From positions 62,001 through 126,000 of the forward strand of contig JAULSR010000007.1 of NCBI GenBank assembly GCA_030512295.1: a stretch of DNA of 64,000 nt. Direction: 5' to 3'. This DNA is from Bombardia bombarda. Lineage: Eukaryota > Ascomycota > Sordariomycetes > Sordariales > Lasiosphaeriaceae. The translations under genes and the position numbers were made by a program. Below the pieces are notes generated by a model. The model saw only the letters and a list, made by a program, of their open reading frames with translations. It ran no database searches and was not told where the DNA came from. Below, one piece after another: positions 1 through 12,518 of this stretch; position 1 is the first letter of the stretch; each line of letters begins with the position of its first letter.

Positions 1-1264
1 CAAACATGCGGTGTGTGGCCATCACGACGTCGGCAATGATACGGGTTGGCAGCTTGCAAGGGAAAGGCGAAGATTGCCTACTGTGTATGGATCCGGGCTC
101 AGGACCCGACCAGCCAGTGGCCCCTTGCGCATGGGTCATCCCCTGACGGCAAATCGGAGGCCAGCCGATCAACCCCCGTGGACCCCTGACCGTCCCGATG
201 CTCCATGACCGACGGGGGTTAATGACGACAGCTAGCCGGGGGGGCCGTCGACGCTAAAAGGGATGAGTTTACCCTTGTTTCTTTTTTTTCACAGAGAAGA
301 ATCAGAACAAAATACTTCACCGCGGAAAAGGGGTTGGAACGCAGTTATGGACTCGTGTCCATCCTTATCTTTCTTCATGCCCTTGAGGTACTCTAACAGT
401 TACCGTAATGAAGATATGTCCATAAACCAGCATGCAGCAGGGGTTCTCGGCAATGGGGGCTAGGAGAATGTACATTCATCACTTCGTATGTACCTGCCTT
501 CTCACGAACACCAACTGTACCTAGAAGCAAGAGTTGAAGCTCCATCATCCCCCCTCCCCCGTTCAAGCTCGCGCCGGGCCGTAGCTGCCGTTCCGCCGAG
601 TGACGTGACGTGTGAACAGCCAGCCCCCCGCAGTACCTTCGTATCGTAGGGTCATAGCTGAAGCGGTAGGTGTCGATTTCCGCTGCCCTTCCGCCGTGCC
701 TACTCTTCAAATCCATATGTCTTTTATCTCGCCGAAACAAATCCCGTCATCTCTGCCATCTGAGACAGGAAGTATGCGGGCCGTATTCATCCTTTCTTTC
801 GACCCAGGCGGAACGGATGGCTGAAACTCAAGTCTTTGTCCAAACACTCGGTTTTGGGCAACAATAGCATGGACAGCCCGCGCCAGAGCCTCCACAAGGC
901 ACCGTTCAACAAAGGAAAGTCGAAGTCATAGGCAAAATATAGGACATTTATATTTAGATTCACACGCACTTGACGACATCTGCCGCTTCGGACGCAGATA
1001 TCAATTGCTTTGTTGCTGTGACTACCTATATATTCACCGTTGCTTTTCTGTGTATATTGTCATGTCTGCTGCTGCTGCTGCTAGTCCTCTGAGCTTCTTC
1101 TTTGACTTGGACTCTCCCAAGTTTTCGTTTTCTGCCACAACACATCCCTCTAATCTGCGATCAATTTTCCGTCTTGATCTGAGGTCTACAACATATTGAT
1201 AGTTTCCTGGAGAAACTTCTACACATACAACACCGTGACTATATTATCCCCTCATTGTCGCAAA
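1..1264. other. Intergenic / 5' leader region
   Basis: I see no supportable gene here. Open frames are short, lack splice continuity and do not resemble known proteins. A short CTG run sits at about 1065-1083. The last 250 bases are pyrimidine-rich and probably form the promoter and 5' UTR of the gene starting at 1265. Confidence 0.5.
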
Positions 1265-3120
1265 ATGCTTTACAAATCACCCTTCAGTCTTGACCTCCCC
1301 CAGCTCGCCATTGCCGACGCCACGCTCCCCTGCTCAGCGCCAACTCCTCCAAACTCGGCGTCTACTACTACCGCCGCACCTGACCCCTTCAAGCGCAGGT
1401 TAGACCGCAGGACCCCGTCTCTAAAGAAATCCATGGTGACCGCCAAAACAGCAGCTGCCGCCCTCCCCACCTCCCCTTCTCTCGTCACCGCCGCCGCCGC
1501 CGGACAGAAGAGAAAGATCACCATCCCACCACCGGTTATAGAACCCTTCCCCTGGACCTGGCGTTGCCACAAGTGTTGGAACATATACCGGCTCTCGTGC
1601 ACGCGGCGATGCCTCGAGTGCAGCCATGTCTTCTGTAGCGGCGCGTCCAAGGAATCCGACAAGTTCTTGGGTGGTGGTAGCTCTAGGCGCCGCCTCAAGA
1701 AGGTGACTTGCATGACAGAGTTTGACTTTTATGGCTGGGCAGTCCGGGGAGCTTACCGGAGAACCGCGGCGCTGAATGATGGGAATCAGAACGGCGATGA
1801 CGGCCCGCGGAAGAGGCAGAGGAGAGACAGCACCGAGAAGAAGGATGAAACGCTGATCCGAGATGAGCTGTCGACTTGGGTGCTTGTCGAGGGTATATAT
1901 GACGAGATGGGAGACCCGGAGGCCATGGACTGGCTGTCTGTTTCGGAAGAAGAGACCGCCCGCGTCGCCCGCCGCAAGCAGGGCTTGTATCTCAGCAATC
2001 AGTACAACTGCTGGCTGCACTGCGACTCCCCGTCAGAGTGTCTTCATTCGGCATATAACGCTCGAGAAGAAACTAAGCGGTTAGTTCAAGAGGAAATTAA
2101 CAACTTTTTATGCGAGACCCAGGAGTGGGAAGAGGGCAAATCGGAGGATGACGAGCTGGTAATTACAGCAGCACCGCAGGACAACAGTCAGTTAGACGAT
2201 AATATAGAGATTGGGATTAAAGAGGTAGAGGAGATGACTGATGATGAGAACGAGGAGACAATCGAGACTGGGGACACGACAGATGACAAAACCCCAAAAG
2301 ACAGCAGCACTATTGGGTCAAACAGTACTCTCCATGACGAAGACTCGACCAAGAACCCCAACAAGAACTCTACCAGTACAAAGAAAGAAAAGGGGCCAGA
2401 GGCGACAAGGGCCGGCCCAGTGACCAGATCCCAGACAAGGGTAAATAATGAAAGCAAAACTGACAGCGGAAGTGGCAATGGCAATGGCTCACTCCAATCC
2501 TGGTGCCGTACACGCCATCGCAAAGGTCGCGCAAGTGCTGCCTGTAAAGGAGGAGCCAGTCATTTCCGACCGTGACGACGACGATGTAGACTTTTTGCAA
2601 TCACTGTTTCTGCCTCGCGAATACAGCAACGGCGATTACAACGATATAATAGGACTTGACCAAGTCAGCAACACCAGTGAGCCGCTTTTCAACCCCTATC
2701 TTGGCAGCTCTCTCGACGGTACATGCCACAGCTCACACGATGGCTATGCTATGAGCGAGAGTGCTGATATTGTTCGTCACGACCAGGGGGAGCCAATATA
2801 TGCCCATTATCATCTTCATCGCTACAACGAGCCTTGGACAACTGCTGGCAGCAGCATATGCAACAACACCACCAGGAGCACGTCGACACATGGACATCGC
2901 AGGCCCAGTCTGAAGCGACTGCGGCGCTCCGTCACCTTGCCCTCGATGATCCGGCGACTCTGGAGCTAGATGTAAGCACAGGTACAGTTCAACCTGCGAA
3001 AGAAGACGAGCTGCTATCTCCGTATTCGCCACTTGGTGGGCGTTGTCTTTACGGTAGTTTGATGATGGGCACGGCGTCACTGGTTATGGCAAAGGTCAGG
3101 TTGCGAAGACGGCCGAGTAG
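1265..3120 (+). CDS. Conserved fungal hypothetical protein with a Cys-rich zinc-binding-like motif
   Basis: Function unknown. My spliced model joins 1265-2440, 2526-2718, 2787-2971 and 3058-3120 and encodes about 538 aa. The three introns (85, 68 and 86 nt) have GTAAAT/GTACAT/GTAAGC donors and AAG/CAG/TAG acceptors and restore frame exactly each time. Seen: a low-complexity Ala/Pro/Lys-rich N-terminus, then around residues 100-124 a block of CxxC pairs (CHKC, later CLEC and a final C) flanked by aromatic residues, which suggests a small zinc-binding module. A long acidic Asp/Glu/Thr-rich linker follows, and the C-terminal part contains a Gln/His-rich likely helix (QQHMQQHHQEH). The start at 1265 is the first ATG of the coding-like stretch; an upstream in-frame ATG at 1196 is less likely. 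The first intron and the stop at 3118-3120 are the better supported parts. The 2719-2786 intron could instead use the GTGAGC donor at 2677. Confidence 0.65.
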
Positions 3121-4097
3121 CACGAGAGGGGGTAGGTTTTGGCTACCCTGCTAAAGATGCAGAATGCCTTCATAAGAGGTAGCTATTGATTTCAGAGTGA
3201 CGACCCAGGTTAACATTAGGAAAAGGGGCACAACTTCATCATTGCCAGCACATATAAGAATAAGATCGCCAAGATTCCAATGAGGTACGCTCATCTTAAA
3301 CCTCAGATTACTTTCCTCACAAGTCTTGGCTGCGCCATTATACATGATATACTAGTTCTAATTATGTATATAATTCAATATCCCAGATATATATACAAGT
3401 CTACCCCGGATATTGCATTCATGTTTTCCGCGTGCTAACCATTATTAAACGTCAAATTAGTAATAATATTAGCGATATGAATATGGTAATAATAACAACA
3501 CCCATCTATGATATCGCTGATGCTGCTGCGTGCCCGACCAGTCAATATCAGGAAATAATAAGAAAAAGCAATATGATCATGTCCTTTCCTTTTCCATCCC
3601 CCCGTCATCCGCCGATACCATCGTGCGTATCAATAAAATAAGTGGCAGAGGGAAAAACGCCCACGAGACCAGATGCATTCATTAATTGTCAAGATCATCA
3701 GATCAAACAAGATCTTGAAGGGAAATGGCGCAAGAAGAAAAATAAAACAAAGGGCCAATAAGCGAGGAAGCAGAAAGCCTCTCGCAAAAATATAAAAGCC
3801 AGCAAGCAAAAACTTTCCCACAATATACATCCACATGCACCGTTCCTTGTCCCGCCCAGACCCATCAACATCCCAGTCTTCCTTTCTCCTCCGCAAATGA
3901 TACGTGTCATTGCCCGGTTAGGTTGGATCGTAACAGCAAGAAAGTGTGTGGTTGAGTATTAAGCAGCCAGCCAGTCATGGCCTATCCTACCACTGGGTCT
4001 CCGAAGGCGACACAAAGCCATCAGAGTGTTGACCGTCAATATCGTTCCAAATCTCTGCCAACTCGTCTGCCCCCGAGGTCAATTCCTGCCCCGTCTC
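3121..4097. other. Intergenic region between convergent genes
   Basis: This is the AT-rich 3' flank shared by the + gene ending at 3120 and the - gene ending at 4098. I see only short frames and no recognisable gene, RNA or repeat. Confidence 0.5.
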
Positions 4098-5965
4098 CTA
4101 GTACTGGTTGGGGTGGCCAAGGTGTTGACGGGGTGGGTTTTGAACATTCTCTGCAACTGCAGTCGTCACCTGCACCAAATTTGAGAGCGTCTTGAGCGAC
4201 GGGTCGTGCGGCGAGACACGACTGATGTCAATGAACAGCGCCTCAATACGTGTCTTCAGGAGACTCATAATCTTGGGTGTGACATCACGAACTTGGTCAT
4301 CCTATTCAGAGGGTTTCGGTTAGCTTGGGTGCAACATATAGTGAATGCTGGACTGGGAAAGGAGGAAGAGAGCTTACCAGGATAGATTGATACGAGTGGA
4401 ACGAGTAGATAACCACCTCGAGAAAACCGATCTTCTGAACAAGCTTCGGTGTGTCGCGGCTGAGCTCATTGGAGACTGTTGCACCGACAGAGAGCAAGAG
4501 GAGCGGCTGGAGCTTGGTCATAAAAGCAGGGTTATACTTGGAAAGAACATTCTGGAAGATCTCTTCCGTCTTGTCACCAGATTGGAGCCAACGGAGGATG
4601 GCCTGCTCGTGGTTGCCGATTTGCATCATCTCGTAAATATTCTCCGTCAGCTTGGCCAGCTCCTGCTTCTCACGGTTTTCACGACTTGTCGGGGCGAACA
4701 TCACCTCTTGACTGTTATACTGGTGTTGTTGCAATTGCTGTGAGTGCTGAGGATGTTGCGAATGCTGAGGCAAAGCTTGAGGCAGAGCCTGGGGCTGGGG
4801 GTGGGGCTGGGGCTGAGGCTGCGACCGTTGCGCGTGAGAAAGTGAATGGGGATGGGCATGCTGGACAGGATAGGCCGCGACCTCACGGGGAACAGGGCCG
4901 GGCTGCCCATGGGATCCGCCGTGCGATCCGCCGCGCGATCCACTATGAGACCCAGATCCAACACTGCCACGCGAGCGGACAAGGCTGTTGTGCACGGGTT
5001 CCTGGACGACAGCCAACTCGCGCTCGCGGCTTTGCTCGAGCAATTGTTTCATTGCGATGTGGTCCTTCTGCATCTGGGCCTGAGAAGCAGCCAGGGAGGA
5101 GATGGCATTAGAGAGGTCCTCAGTTTGGGCAATCAAACGATCGAACTTGGCATCCTCATCGCGACGGCGCTCGTCGAACCGGTCAAAAGCAATGTTGATC
5201 TGGCTCTTGACATCTTCGACAATACGCTGATGAACAGTCTGAGCAGTGGTTTTGGCGATCGCCGGCGCAAGCGCTGTAACTGACTTTCCGACCTGAGCGT
5301 CGACGTGGGCGTTGAGATTGTGCGAAATCTTATCCGAGATGGCCTTTACAATGTCGGGCTTTTGCATAGTCTGGCTCACGGCACTGGGCAGGAGACGCTG
5401 CATTTCTTTCTGGATGACGTTCATCTGAGCGCTTGCACGAGTGCTCATCTGGTCCGAAACTGACTTGTCGACCGCCTCGCGGATGGAGGGAATAACGGTC
5501 CCGTTGATCTGATCGATGATCAGATTCTTCAGGACCGCCTCAGTGTTCTCGTTGAGAACATCTGCGACCATCTGCAGCAGAGCAGACTGGTTGCTGACGA
5601 AGGCCGAATCGCGATTGTCCTGAAATGACTGCATCTGCTTGACGATCTCTTCAAAGACCGAGTCAAAACGGCCTGAGATGGTGTTCACAATGCGCGACTC
5701 CATGTTTGCTACCACTGAGTCGAGGTGGTCGTGTGAAACCGTGTTTGGAGCCAGTGACAGATCGGCAAGTTGGTTGCTCAAACCAGCGTCAACGGTGTTG
5801 TTATCTTTATTATTATTGTTGTTGTTGTTGTTGCGGGAAAGAGGTTTGGCTTTGGTTTGTGACGGGCGGGTCTCAGGCGCACCGTTGGTTGTGCTGAGGA
5901 AGTCGCGGTCGGCGGGGCCTGCACTTGCCGGGGTGGCACCGGCAGCTTGAGCAGCAGCAGCAGCA

Positions 5966-6001
<36 letters not shown>

Positions 6002-9000
6002 CCAGCCTTCTTCTTGCGGCTCTTCTTCTCGGTCCTCTCGGGCTGCACTGACAGCGTCTCGGTTTCATCCTTGCGGTCCACTACCACCTTGCTTGGCGGT
6101 GTCACCAAGGGCAAGGGCTCAGCTGCCTTTTTAGCGTCCTCGCCTTGGGACGAGGGCGTCTTTTGCAATGCGTCCTTGGCGCTGCGCTGCGCGATCCGGA
6201 TCGGCAACTGAGGAGTGGCTGTATTGCTCTCACTGGGGCCGCCTACAGAAGCATGAGGAGAGTCGCTGGTTAACAACGCAGGTGGCGCCACCAGCTTTGA
6301 AATCTTGACCAAGCCAATCTCTACAGCGTCAGCAGATGAGATAACCTTGTTCTCCTTGTTCCACCCCAGCTCAGCTTGCTTGACGAAGAGGCATGTGACC
6401 CCCTTAGAGTGCATAGCATAGAGCTCAAAGAGAGTTGTCTCATCGCCGTCCGACGGAGCCGGATTTTCGAGGATGTTGAGGCTGAGAAGTGCGCCGTTGG
6501 GGAAAGAGTACTCCCGAATACCACTAATAACGGCAGTTGACTCTGGTTGCGGGATCGATGGGTCCTGAGCAACGAGACGCTGAATGTAGTCGACCTGAGA
6601 CAAATTCTTAAGTGTGTACTTTGGTGCTGACAAGTGCAAGAAGTAGATCGAGTTACGCGTTGGATGGCCAACAACAATCATACTGGATGGCGCATGATAC
6701 ATGACGCTACACACTGCATCCGACTCGTTGCTGTGCGGGAAGTTGAACTCTTGGACAGGTTTGCCCAGTGCGAGATCCCAGAGCTGAAGAGTATGGTTCT
6801 GCTTCATTCCCACTACCATGTACCTCAAGGCCGCACGCTTCTGGTATGGTCGGAACTTATCCAACAACATCACAGAGGTGGGCCATGCCTTCTCGCCTTC
6901 GGGCGTGGTCGTGAGGGTCAGGAGTGGCTCTTTGATCTCCAGAGAGGTATGGGCAGGTAAGGGTTTGAGGGGATCCGAGCCTTCCTTCGCAGCCGTGAGC
7001 TCACGGACATCCCAGAACTTGACTCGCCCGGACTTATCGAGCGAGACCATCAGCGTATCATCCTGGCTGAACGTGAAATCCTTTCCAGCCTTGCCCGTAT
7101 TAATCTTGAGCGAGCACTGCTTCAGGAGCTTTTCGGTATCAACATCACGGTCGTGTCCCTCCTTAAACAGCTTATTCTCAAAGATGAAAGAGGGCCAGAT
7201 AATGTTAATAGACTTGCCGCGGCCGACGGCGAAGAAATCTGGGTGGATTGATGACGTGCGAGCCCGAGTCTTCAGCACGCCCCCGGGAGCATCGCCACCC
7301 TCCTGGCTGGAGATGGGCGGCAGAGCAAATCCGTATTGCTCCGGGTGAGCATCCTCGAGATGGTCCCGATCACCATTCTTCAGCTGCACCCAGTAAACTG
7401 CACCGCTGACACCCGTGCCGATGATAGTCTCCTTATGGTGCGTATTAGGCGGCGACGTAGAGATGGCGACGTTGAAGATGCGATCCTTTGTATCAGTGAA
7501 AAGCTTGGCATCCTTGCCATCTTCTTGGCGAATTACCCGAAGACCACCGGCCTTGGACATACCATAGGTCATGTAAGTCTCCGAGGCAGATACAAGGTTG
7601 CGATCGATCTGGTCGAAGTCTTTCTTAAGGCGGGCAATTTCGAGGATGGCCTCCTCGCGGAACTTTGAGCGGGGCTCGTCTATCTCCTGGACAGTAATAG
7701 TGATCCAGGGTTTCATAGGAAAGTTGTACACCTTCACAGGCGGCGCCGCAGTATCCTCAGTTCCAGCTGTCTCGCCAGCGTCTGCACTCTCCCAACTGTC
7801 GGCTACCGGGCCCGAATCACCTTGAGCAGCCTCGTCCACAATGCTTCTGACCTCCCTGGCCATATCTGCGTCCAAAGTAGACTCAAGCAGCGATCGGTTC
7901 TCGTCCTTATCAAGTTCCTTTTTGATCGCTTTGGCGGCAGCCTTTGCCGAGTTGGCAAATTCCGTGTCCGTCTTGGCGCTCATCATCTGCTCCAGATCTT
8001 GGGCGATTTCAACCGAAGCCTGAGCCTGCTTCTCCTCTTCAGCGCGAGCCAGTGCCTCTTCAACCTCACGATCCACCTGCTCAGCAAGACCACTGACAGC
8101 ATCTGCAACGCTCTCCTTGCTCCTATCGCCTTCATTCAGATCACCCTCGGCCTTAACTCGACGGCCATGCTCAGCACTTGTGTCAGACATTGGAGACACG
8201 CTGACGATGTTGTGACGAGGAGCGCTGGTGCCTTGTGCGAGCGGAGACGATGCATGTTCCAGCTTCCGTCTCGTATGCTCTGGGCTGCCCATGGCACCAC
8301 GATCGCTCAGGGGCCGCTTGTGATCATGGCTTGACTGAGAGTCGGGCTTCTTGAGGATCTGGAAGGGTGCCGCCGAGCCAGAGGCTCCCGGTGTCGTTGA
8401 TGACTTGGGGGTGCGGTGAAGGGGTGACGAGGTCGAGTGGTCCTCCGACTGATTTGTATAGCTACCAAAGACGCCAGATTTGGAGACTGAAATCGGCTGC
8501 GAGTGCTGCGAGTGCTGCGAGTGGGGGGACGAATTGAACTTTGGTGGAGGAGACTCGAGGTTTGTTGGCTCAAAATCAAACTCCAACCGCGAGGGCAATG
8601 TGCCAACCAATGTCGACTCGGCAGATCTGTCACGGCGCAAATCGTCGATATCTTTCGATTCGTCGTCATCGGCGGGTGGCGGGTTCAGGAGGTTCGACTC
8701 GGTGGCAGCGGGAGCAGCAGACGCATCGCTTTGGCTCGGCTTGGGTCTGTTGAGCAGATTCAACAGGTACATTTGGGTGTCTGAAGGGGGAGATGCTGGA
8801 TTCCACGACGACGACGAGGCCGGCGGTGGAGGCTCAGGCTTGGGAGAATCGGGGTGCAAAGTGCCCTTCATCAAAGCGGCGAGCAAGCCAGTCGGATCAG
8901 CGGAGCCAGGCGCAGGGGCGTGTATAATGGTAGCGGGAATGGGGGCGGCGGGAAATGTCATGGACGGCTCCCGCGAAGATAACTGCTGAAGCGAGGACGC

Positions 9001-9498
9001 AGGACCTTGGCCACTAAACTTCAAGAGGTTCAGCAGATGGGCGGTACGATCATCGCCAGGGGGGCCGCGACCGGTGCCGATAGGATTCATTAGTCCGGGA
9101 GGGTACTGCGAGTGGCCAAAGCCGTGGACAGGTGGTGTCGGGGCCTCGGGCAGGTAGGCAGGCAAGTCCATAGAATCCTGATAGCTGTCGGCGAGGTTGG
9201 GAGAGTCGGAATTGGAATGATGGCTATAGAAGGACTGGGCGGCCTGGTTGTGCTGATTGTGCTGATTGTGCTGGCTGCCACTGTGCTGTTGTTGATTGTG
9301 CTGCTGATTGTGACCGTAGCTAAACTGAGCGAGCAAGTCGGAGGCAGCAGAGCTAGGGCCGACAATAGCGCCGGGCCCAGGGCTGGGGGAGGACTGGCGA
9401 CGAAGCTGAGCTAGGAGAGACTCAAGATTGTTGGCATTGGAGTCTTGCTCGCCGGATGCATTGCCACTACCGCCGCCGTGCATGTTGTAGCTGGCCAT
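4098..9498 (-). CDS. EDC4-like WD40 scaffold of the mRNA decapping machinery
   Basis: Probable fungal counterpart of EDC4/Ge-1 (S. pombe Pdc1 type), a cytoplasmic P-body scaffold that couples Dcp2 decapping to mRNA decay. Two exons, 9498-4378 and 4301-4098, with a 76-nt GTAAGC...TAG intron, give about 1774 aa. Seen: an N-terminal Ser/Gln/Pro-rich disordered half with short Leu-rich blocks near the start (LESLLAQLRR) and LLNLL motifs; a WD40-like domain at about residues 600-1060 (KFWDVRE, LQLWDLALG); a poly-Ala tract and a poly-Asn tract; a long helical segment of about 250 residues; and a C-terminal helical domain ending HPNQY. This N-disordered, WD40, helix, C-terminal order is that of the EDC4 family. 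The start at 9498 (MASYNMHGGG) is preferred over the in-frame ATG at 9786, whose extension is homopolymeric Leu/Lys and probably 5' UTR. Confidence 0.85.
5808..6000. repeat. Triplet repeats encoding poly-Asn and poly-Ala in the EDC4-like gene
   Basis: Two in-frame trinucleotide tracts lie in the same exon: TTG/TTA repeats near 5808-5833, read on the minus strand as a run of Asn, and GCA/GCG-type repeats at about 5951-6000, read as a run of about 17 Ala. Both lie in the linker between the WD40 part and the C-terminal helical part, so length variation would probably be tolerated. Confidence 0.85.
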
Positions 9499-11213
9499 GG
9501 CCACCTGAGAGCCCTGGGGCCTGCCTGCTGATGGCGGAGAGGAGGCGGGAGGTGTCAAGGCGTTGGGCTCGATCGATCGATGACGCTGAGATGCAGACAG
9601 GAGTGAGGCGGTAGCTGGAGCGATGTGGTTGGGGTTTTGGGGGTGAGTCAAGTGTGTGTTTGAAGCGAGGCAAAATACGGTTTGCAGAATGAATAGCAGC
9701 TGAGGAGGACCCTCGTGTGTACCCGATTCCGTTGTTTTTTTTTTTTTTAGCGACAAGAGCAGCAGCAACAGCAGCAACAGCAGCAACAGCAGTCAAAACA
9801 CGCACAGTTGCTCGTTTGTTGGGACAAATGTAACAACACAAACCAAGACTGGCAATGACAATGCTGGGCTCGTAGTAGACGATGAGGGAAGACGAAGGAA
9901 GAGACCAAGCGTTTCGGGAGAGAAAATGGTGCAGAGGTGATTGCAGAGATTTGCTCGCTCGTTTGACTTGGAAATGCGTCGGAGAAAAATATTGCGGACT
10001 CTTGGGTGCTGGGACGTGGGACCGAGAAGTTTGAGGCTGGGACTGGGCCTCTGGCCTTCCCTCCCATGGCCCGTGCCCCTTGGCGTCCACGACTGTCTCT
10101 AGCGCGCCTACACGTGTCCAGCGCGGGGCAGCTCGCTCTTTCAAGCGTCAAGTGTCAAGCGGTGTATGCCAATCGATCCCAATCAGTGAGGCTGTCGAAC
10201 ATGGCACGCCCAAAAAGGCTCAAATATCTGCAAACGTCTGCAACTACTACGAACATGGGGCTATCATATTGGCAATGGCCCTTGTTTTTTTTTGTTTTTT
10301 TTTTTCATGTGTTTTTTCCTTCATGTTCTTTTTTTCAACACTGGTGCAGGTAGATATGAGCACGCCTTCATAGTCTGCATGTTCCCGTCGGTTCGGAGCT
10401 TCCATGTGTGGACCAGATAGCTCCATCTTGCTTTGCCCCTGCAAAGACGACATCCAACATGAGCTTGAGGAGGCACATCGTACTGCCCAACTTCAGTGGG
10501 TGTTACGTTATATATCTCTCCGCAGATGAGAGAAATAGAGATCGCATTGTGCGACATAAACACGCAGGTAAGGTATGGATGTGCGACGGGCAGGACGGCT
10601 CGCAGCGGTCTTCACTTCAATTTCAAGGTTTGGTGACGACATGAAGTGGAGCTAAGTTCTATCCGTGGCTGTTTGTGTCTGGTTGAACTTTAGTGCACTG
10701 GTCTTCAGCAGGTCCCCAACGTCCCGCACCCGCCATCGTCGGCCTAGACTAGACCAGCCGCCGACCGACTTCCCGACCAACTGGAGCCTAGAGGTCGGCA
10801 TCTAAGGCTAGCTACCACCTAGGTTCGTGCAGCGCTGCTCTAGAGTCGAGTTCTAACCGCCCGTTGAATCTTCAATTTGCAAACACGGGTTACTAAATCG
10901 CTGCCTGTTACTCTCTTTGTGCTGTTCCCGGGGCACAGCTCCACCCACTCAGATCCTGACGGCGCATTATTGCGACACCAAACTCGGCCGTCAATTTTAA
11001 TTATCGCCATCATCCCACCCTTGGCCTCCACTGCCTGCCCTGCCATCCGAAGAATTGCTGCCCCGGTTGCAGTCGCACATCGGCCCCCTTTACGTCACCC
11101 TACCTGGCGACATCTATCTCTGGGCCTCCTTTCCATATCACGCACGCTTTGCGACAGCGACAGCAACAGCGACAGCGACAGCGACAGACTACAACGATAG
11201 CTGGCCGCTCACC
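9499..11213. promoter_or_regulatory. Divergent intergenic region with a CAG/CAA repeat in the EDC4-like leader
   Basis: The 1.7-kb space separates the divergent EDC4-like (-) and small membrane protein (+) genes and must hold both promoters. A CAG/CAA-type triplet run lies at about 9757-9792 beside a T-rich run (9734-9749), both probably in the 5' leader of the - gene. T-rich runs at 10266-10335 and a GACAGC repeat at 11155-11186 lie nearer the + gene. No further gene was found. Confidence 0.5.
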
Positions 11214-11802
11214 ATGTTCTGCCTCAGGAGGTTCGACTCCCCTTTGCACTCCCCTTCCCCCCTCCCCCCTCCCCCTTCTCTACAACTTGGAACATCCCGA
11301 AAGCTGACCGAAACTGTCTCCATCTAGCTGGCTGCCCCTCCTCTTCATCCCGACCAACGCGTCTCCCGCATTCATCTTCCTCTTCTTCGTCTGCACATAC
11401 TTTCTCAATCGGCCCTGCGTCTACTGCTCCTTCCTGCTCCTCATCCTCTTCCTGACGTCGTGCAACTGGTCCGACCGATGCTTCTTCGACTTCAGCAGCA
11501 ACTGGTTCCAGCCACGCCCCGGCGGAAGCTACATATACCTGCCCTTGCCCGCCGCCTGGAAGGGTGATGGGCCAGCAGCAGCAGGTCTGAACCTCCCAGC
11601 AACAGAGGACATCAACGCAACCGCCTCGGCCGTCGTCGCCGAGATGCTCAACACAACTGCCGGCGCGCTGGCCACCGCCGCCACCGAACAGATATCACGC
11701 ACAAGGGTGGAGTGGACCGGTCTGGGTCTAGAGTGGCTACGGAGTCTTTTGGGCAAGAGGGAATGGCGTATCGACTGCCTGGACGTCTATATCCGCTTAT
11801 GA
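11214..11802 (+). CDS. Small conserved fungal membrane protein (hypothetical)
   Basis: Function unknown. The model joins a 17-nt first exon (11214-11230) to 11328-11802 across a 97-nt intron with GTTCGA donor, GCTGAC branch site and CTAG acceptor, giving 163 aa. Seen: the N-terminus MFCLRS followed at once by two hydrophobic, Cys/Phe-rich stretches (about residues 8-50), suggesting one or two membrane helices or a long signal anchor. Then comes a Trp/Phe-rich segment (WSDRCFFDFSSNWFQPRPGG) and a soluble tail with an Ala/Thr-rich helix and a final WTGLGLEWLRSL block. The exon-2 frame is clearly coding-like over its full length, but no ATG lies in it upstream of the hydrophobic part, which is why the tiny first exon is needed. 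The weak donor is the main uncertainty. Confidence 0.65.
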
Positions 11803-12518
11803 GAGTATGACCACTCCCATCTATGACGGGGGGAGGAAGAGCTGGGCTGCTGTACAACCATCATCAAAGGAATACTATAGGTGCACAAGGCACAACGGAC
11901 AGGGTTCCGCTGGTGCTATCTGCATATATTACAAACTCTACGGGGGAGGGGTTGAAAGAAGAGGCCTTTTTCCCCCAAGGCTGGGTTGGCTTTTTGACTT
12001 TTGCTACCATTGTCACATAGATGCGCATAAACCTGCATCGTCACGGCGTCTTAAAGAGGGAGGATCATGGGTACATAGGAAACGCAAAGGCTTATCTTTT
12101 CTCAAGCTTCGCAAGTTTGTTTAACTTTTTGTGGCAGGGCTGGCACGCATGTATGTATATTGGTGGTTGTCATATGGACAGACATGAAGTATAACATACG
12201 TAGGTATATCATATACACGGTGCTGAATAAATATATATATATATATATATTATACATCCGTTTCCTATCGTCATCCGGTGAGGAGTCAGTAAGGGCTGGA
12301 ACTGGTATAGGACATACTGATGATCTTCGTAGATGGATGGACAAGAATCGATTTTCTGCTTCGGATATCTTTTACTACTATGGGCACGCACTTGGCGAGG
12401 CACTCTTGAAGATCAGGCCAATCAGCCTTACGTTTAATAAGTTTGCAATCGTTCTCGAAACAACCACCTCATTAGGGTTCATCCCGCTGAGTGCTCACCG
12501 GCCAAGGATTTACATATG

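Noticed and set aside
2441..2851. A single 411-nt intron in the first gene
   Set aside because: It keeps frame but removes a strongly coding-like segment (VLPVKEEPVISD and following). Smaller introns explain the frame changes better.
4306..9786. Taking the long open frame's first ATG (9786) as the start of the EDC4-like protein
   Set aside because: The extra 96 residues are poly-Leu/Lys and low complexity from a T-rich and CAG leader. MASYNMHGGG at 9498 gives a sensible N-terminus.
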